Source: Latrodectus hesperus
Lineage: Eukaryota; Arthropoda; Arachnida; Araneae; Theridiidae
Assembly: GCA_037975125.1 (NCBI GenBank)
Contig: CM075853.1
Span: forward strand, 87,771,859 to 87,835,858
Direction: 5' to 3'
DNA: 64,000 bases
Part shown: positions 57,736 to 64,000 of the stretch, in pieces
How the letters are laid out: the number at the start of each line of letters is the position of its first letter
How positions within the stretch are numbered: position 1 is the first letter of the stretch
Notes under the pieces: model-generated
The model's database searches: none
Told to the model about the DNA's origin: nothing
The model's input: only the letters and a program-made list of their open reading frames with translations
Made by a program: the position numbers and the translations under genes

Positions 57736-60033
57736 TCTACGAAAAGTTCTCCAGGAAAGTAATTTTTATGGAGAATAAAAAATTCTTCAATGCTTCACTA
57801 TAATATTAAATTATTCATTATGCCCTTTCAAAGCAATGATAACTATATGACCCAAATTTCTCAAAAGTAAGCGCACTTCGCTTGAGTAGAAGACTCACTT
57901 ATATTGTAACCGAATAAAGTTTTTAAAAAGTTGAGGATCAGTAAAATTTGCATTTCAGTATTAAAATCTTAAATTGTATTTAACCTGAGACATCATTCTC
58001 TTTTTTATTGTAAAACGACTTCTACACAGTTTCAGAAAATAACTTTTTTAAGAAACTTATTTTTTAAAAAAAAGTTTAAGTCGAAGCGATGTTTTTAATT
58101 GCTTTCGTTTCTTGAAATCTGCTAGCAACAACATCATTATTTTGGGCAAAACATTTTTTTCCCATGAAATAAGTATCATTTGAACGATGACGCGAGCACG
58201 CGCATAAACTTGCTCCTTTCGGTTCTGGAATTTCCCCTCTCATTTTGAGAAAAACCGCTACATCCTTAAAAACATGCTTTGCATCACATCATCGCTGAAT
58301 TATTTTTAGAATCACTGATTTTTAAAGTATCCCAGACACTTAGAGTTAATGAAATATATCGCTAAACACAACATTTACAATATATCTAAAAGTTAAATTA
58401 CTTTATGGATAAAAGAACTCCCTTCCAATTTCCTAAAATGTATTCCTTAAAATACGTTAAAAACTGAATTTTATTAATCCAGGCTCGTTTCGAAATTTAT
58501 GAATTTACTTTTTTATAAATATAAACCAAATTTATTCCTTATTGTGTTTAATAGTTTCTTCTTATATATAATTAACAGATGAATATTTTAATCTTTAACA
58601 ATGTTGTGCAAGAAAAAAATAATCCGTCATTGTGGGCACTTTTTTAAATACTTAGTATGACTTTACTTTCGTTTTTTTCTTATTAAAAACCTTCTGCAAT
58701 ATACTTTTTTCTATGTAAAAATAATAAATTTCCATTCTTAAAGATTTGAAATTGTAAAGATACGATTGTAAACTATCTTTAAGCGAAAACACAATGATAA
58801 AAATTCATTTGATAAAGAACTTTTGAATTCAGATTAAAAATTATCATTTCCTTTTATGAGATGTAAATTTCTTTTAAGGTTATCACAATTGCAATTGAAA
58901 GTAAAGAATGTAATAGTGATTTGACTCATGTTTATCCAAACATTTTCAGGTTAGATTAGCTGTTAATTTCCACCATAATATTAAATTAATATGATTTTTG
59001 TAACTTTTTTCAAGAAAATTGCTGATTCAATATTTTTTCTTCCCTTTCTTAGAAATCATTTTTAAAGTAATTTTGCGATTGAGTATGATTTTTATAGACG
59101 TCAGCACTATTTCTCTATTTAGCATTGAGATATATTTGATATATCATAACGAAAACCAATTTATTCTTTGTTATTAATTGTACTTGAATTAAAGCGTATT
59201 ATTGTGTATAAGTATTTTTGAACTATTGATTTTATCTGATAGTAATTCATAGATTTAATATTTAAATGTGGAAATATTTTTTAAATTTTTTTTAATTTTT
59301 TAACGAATGCAATTGCATTTTTTTTACTTTTACATGGATTGTTAGCAACTATTTGTTAATTTTGATATTGATACTATGAAGTTTTAATTATCACATCAAT
59401 ATAACCTTACTCGTTTTCATATCAGTTATATTTATTATAAATGATTAGTTCTCTTTTTTGTTATTTATCGTGGGAAATTCAATTCCCAATCGTGTTTTAA
59501 CAAAATTCCTTTAGTATACATTTCTGATAAAATGTTTTCTTTAGCACTGCTTTTATTCTTTAATATGTTTAGTATATTTTTCATGGTTCCTATGCAAACA
59601 AATATGCGGTGTTAATCAAAATTTAATGGCCCCACAAGTGAACGTGATTTTATTCATATTATAAAAGGTATATTATTTCCCTTTCTACGAGAATGTCTTG
59701 ATTGATATATACGTTTTGTTGTCAGAGAGATCAAACTGATAGTTAAAGACTTTCACTGCTTTTTTTGCTTTTATTTTGTTGGTTAGTTGGCAATATTTAT
59801 AAAATATTTTGTATAAAATTTGCTATAAAATTAAACTACTAACCAAGAATAACCTGGATTGGAAAGATTGTATTGGCTACATTTAAAAACAGACGAGAAA
59901 AAAACTGATCTGTTTTCCTATCTTTTCACTTATAAAGAACATTATTGGTCATTTTGTATCACTATAGTTGTAATGCTCTTGTTTTTTGAAAGCTGTTTAT
60001 AGTTGGCACTGCGGGAAAATGATTGGCTGGGGA
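57736..60033. other. AT-rich noncoding DNA
   Basis: No gene recognised. A short CpG-containing patch at about 58,185-58,260 (GACGCGAGCACGCGCAT) is unexplained. Confidence 0.5.
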
Positions 60034-60105
60034 ATTAGTCTTCTTTGATTTTTCTTAACCTAATCAGAGACCACTGTACTGAGGGAATTTACACCCTTTA
60101 ATATT
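60034..60105 (+). repeat. Unnamed dispersed repeat, copy 2
   Basis: ATTAGTCTTCTTTGATTTTT, CTTAACCTAATCAGAG and ACTGAGGGAATTTACA parallel 30165-30235 in order and spacing. The GC-elevated context (about 59,990-60,180) suggests the full element is longer. Confidence 0.45.
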
Positions 60106-60373
60106 ATTCGATTTAAAAACCGTGGGTGGACTTAGTGCCAGTTCGATTTCATCACTTCTCAAGTTTCAAAATTGCCATAGGTTTGATTATAAGACTTTTA
60201 AGGGATTGGAAATGTTTGGGTACCACCACACTTTTTTGTATGATATCCATGATTGTGCCAAATTATATTTTTGTCTAATTACAGTGTAAGAGTATATATT
60301 ATGAAAAGAAATTATAAAAAGAAAACTTACTTATGTCTTTAAATAATATAGCTTTATGATAAATTCAAATTTG

Positions 60374-60663
60374 ATTTGTCTACAGATTGTTTAGTGGTCA
60401 GAGTACCTGACTGCGGATAGGGAGGTCCTGGGTTCAAACCCCAGTTCGGGCATGGATGTACTCTCTTTCTCTGCCTATCCTGTCTTTGTATGAATGGGTT
60501 GATAATGGTTGCCTACCTTATAAACGGGTACCTATGGCATGTGTGTACTGAGGAAGTCGGACTCCACACCAAAAATACGGTTCAGTTGGAAAAGCGGAAC
60601 AGCGCACCCCATAATACCAGCCTAGCTGGCATAAGACAACAGCAACAACATTTGTCTACAGAT
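60374..60663 (+). repeat. Young tRNA-derived SINE, family A, with perfect 14-bp target-site duplication
   Basis: ATTTGTCTACAGAT at 60374-60387 recurs exactly at 60650-60663. The enclosed element starts inside the A-box region (TGTTTAGTGGTCAG), so it is slightly 5'-truncated relative to the copy at 55.1 kb. The B box GGTTCAAACCC (60431-60441) is followed by CAGTTCGGGCATGGATGTAC, GAAGTCGGACTCCACACCAA and a (CAA)-rich tail AACAGCAACAACA. The open frame at 60490-60702 is SINE sequence. Confidence 0.93.
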
Positions 60664-61424
60664 ACAGCTTTGTATGTCATTATATTTATTGCTTGTGATT
60701 AGCATGTAATATATGTCAATACTGATTTCAACATTTTTTCCCTACTTTAAACCCTGATTACCTATTTTTGTTTTCCGTTAGTTTTGCTTACATAACTATT
60801 CTTCAGTATAATATAAAATGTTTCAAGCAGAGACACTAATTCAAATCAATTGAAAAGTTTTCCCTTTCATTGATTAAACTAGAAATTAATGAAATAGTTA
60901 AGGAAACACTTTTGTCTTCTTCTTTTCATTTGATTTGGATTCTATCCTGTCAAACAAAATCATTAATTTCTTCCATCTAATGCATTGAAGTTTTTTCCTT
61001 GGTAACCATTGAAAATTAAGGTCTTTACTGTAGCCTTGATTGAATGCATTGTTTGATTTTTCCTTCTCGAGCATCGTTTCCCTCATTAAAATTTTTGAAT
61101 AAATTTTAAAATTTTTTCTTTAGCCCGTATTTTAAATTCATACTGCTTATGTTGTAATTAATTTTAACTCTCTTTGTTCTTCATAGGATTAAAAATAAAT
61201 TTTAAATCCTCCTAATATCTTGTATACACTGCATTTTTTGAGATTTGATTGTGGGTTGAGAAATGAGCTATTTTGCTTTCAATCTCTTGATTTCTATTAT
61301 TAGAAGATGGAATTTATTTTATTTAGGAAAGGATCACTTCCAGAATCTCTTTAACTTATAACTTTGTAAGATATTTCTAACTAATGATTAGATTTTAATT
61401 ATTTTTTATTTTTTTTATCGTGAG
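60664..61424. other. AT-rich noncoding DNA, nothing recognised
   Basis: The minus-strand frame at 60898-61086 has no recognised features. Confidence 0.5.
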
Positions 61425-61640
61425 GCTACAGAGAAGCCTAATTAGTAAAGCCATCTTTCTCGTGTCCTGAAGGTAGTGGGTTTGATATTTTACTCAGCCG
61501 AAGGACATTGTGCTGTCTGTGATTATGCACAGTGAAAGATTCGTATGGCCTGAGTTTCCACTTCTAGATGGCCTAAAGAAAATTATGCCAGAGTTTTGGT
61601 GTAGAATTTATATTTTTACTGTGGTTTAAAATTACGATCG
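61425..61640 (+). repeat. Degraded tRNA-derived SINE, family D
   Basis: The A-box region GAAGCCTAATTAGTAAAGCC (61433-61452) and a damaged B box GTGGGTTTGATATT (61476-61489) are followed by CTCAGCCGAAGGACATTGTG and GGCCTGAGTTTCCACTTC. It shares GGTAGTGRGTT and CCGAAG with the copy at 34.6 kb and the GGCCTGAG...CTTC body with the minus-strand copy at 33.0 kb. Confidence 0.55.

Positions 61641-64000
<2,360 letters not shown>

Noticed and set aside
60490..60702. 70-codon open frame as a gene
   Set aside because: It lies in the body of a family-A SINE bounded by target-site duplications and runs out into the flank.

Overview
The window reads as a large, AT-rich (roughly 70 percent or more A+T by eye), gene-poor stretch of an animal nuclear genome, most likely an arthropod and probably an arachnid such as a spider. 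The reasons are the many tRNA-headed SINE copies, a decayed Tc1/Tcb2-like transposase, a decayed member of the transposase-like family I remember as DUF7869, a pogo/Tigger-like remnant, and many long (TA)n microsatellites. I see no bacterial-style gene, CRISPR array, rRNA or intact tRNA gene, and no complete protein-coding gene. The species call is an inference; the repeat calls are read from the sequence.

Left part (1-24 kb). This part lacks TA arrays longer than about 30 bp until 24.1 kb and carries several GC-elevated islands (about 3.6-4.0, 12.5-13.3 and 22.9-23.3 kb). The islands contain consensus-like regulatory words: a perfect TGACGTCA, an Egr-type GCGTGGGCG, a GC box and an E2F-like site. 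They could be promoters, enhancers or noncoding exons of a gene whose coding part lies elsewhere. Two very short exon-like pieces (744-848 and 2102-2163) and one coding-derived relic on the minus strand (2255-2640) are tentative. Also here are a near-palindromic 190-bp foldback (7160-7348), a Tc1-like pseudogene (8690-9370) and many SINEs.

Middle part (24-48 kb). Nine long (TA)n arrays dominate, several framed by symmetrical flanks. Here too are a diverged direct duplication (35.1/35.45 kb), 37-bp and 22-bp tandem duplications, and the largest coding-derived feature, the broken transposase-like pseudogene at 38,087-39,921.

Right part (48-64 kb). This part has a pogo/Tigger-like fragment (51,655-52,138), two related SINEs in opposite orientation with perfect 12- and 14-bp target-site duplications (55.1 and 60.4 kb), older SINEs and one more (TA)n array.

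No genes in the window work together as a pathway. It is best read as intergenic or long-intron DNA shaped by SINE and DNA-transposon insertion, slippage of TA repeats, and a few possibly functional regulatory islands. The long IYIYIY open frames are artefacts of the TA arrays.
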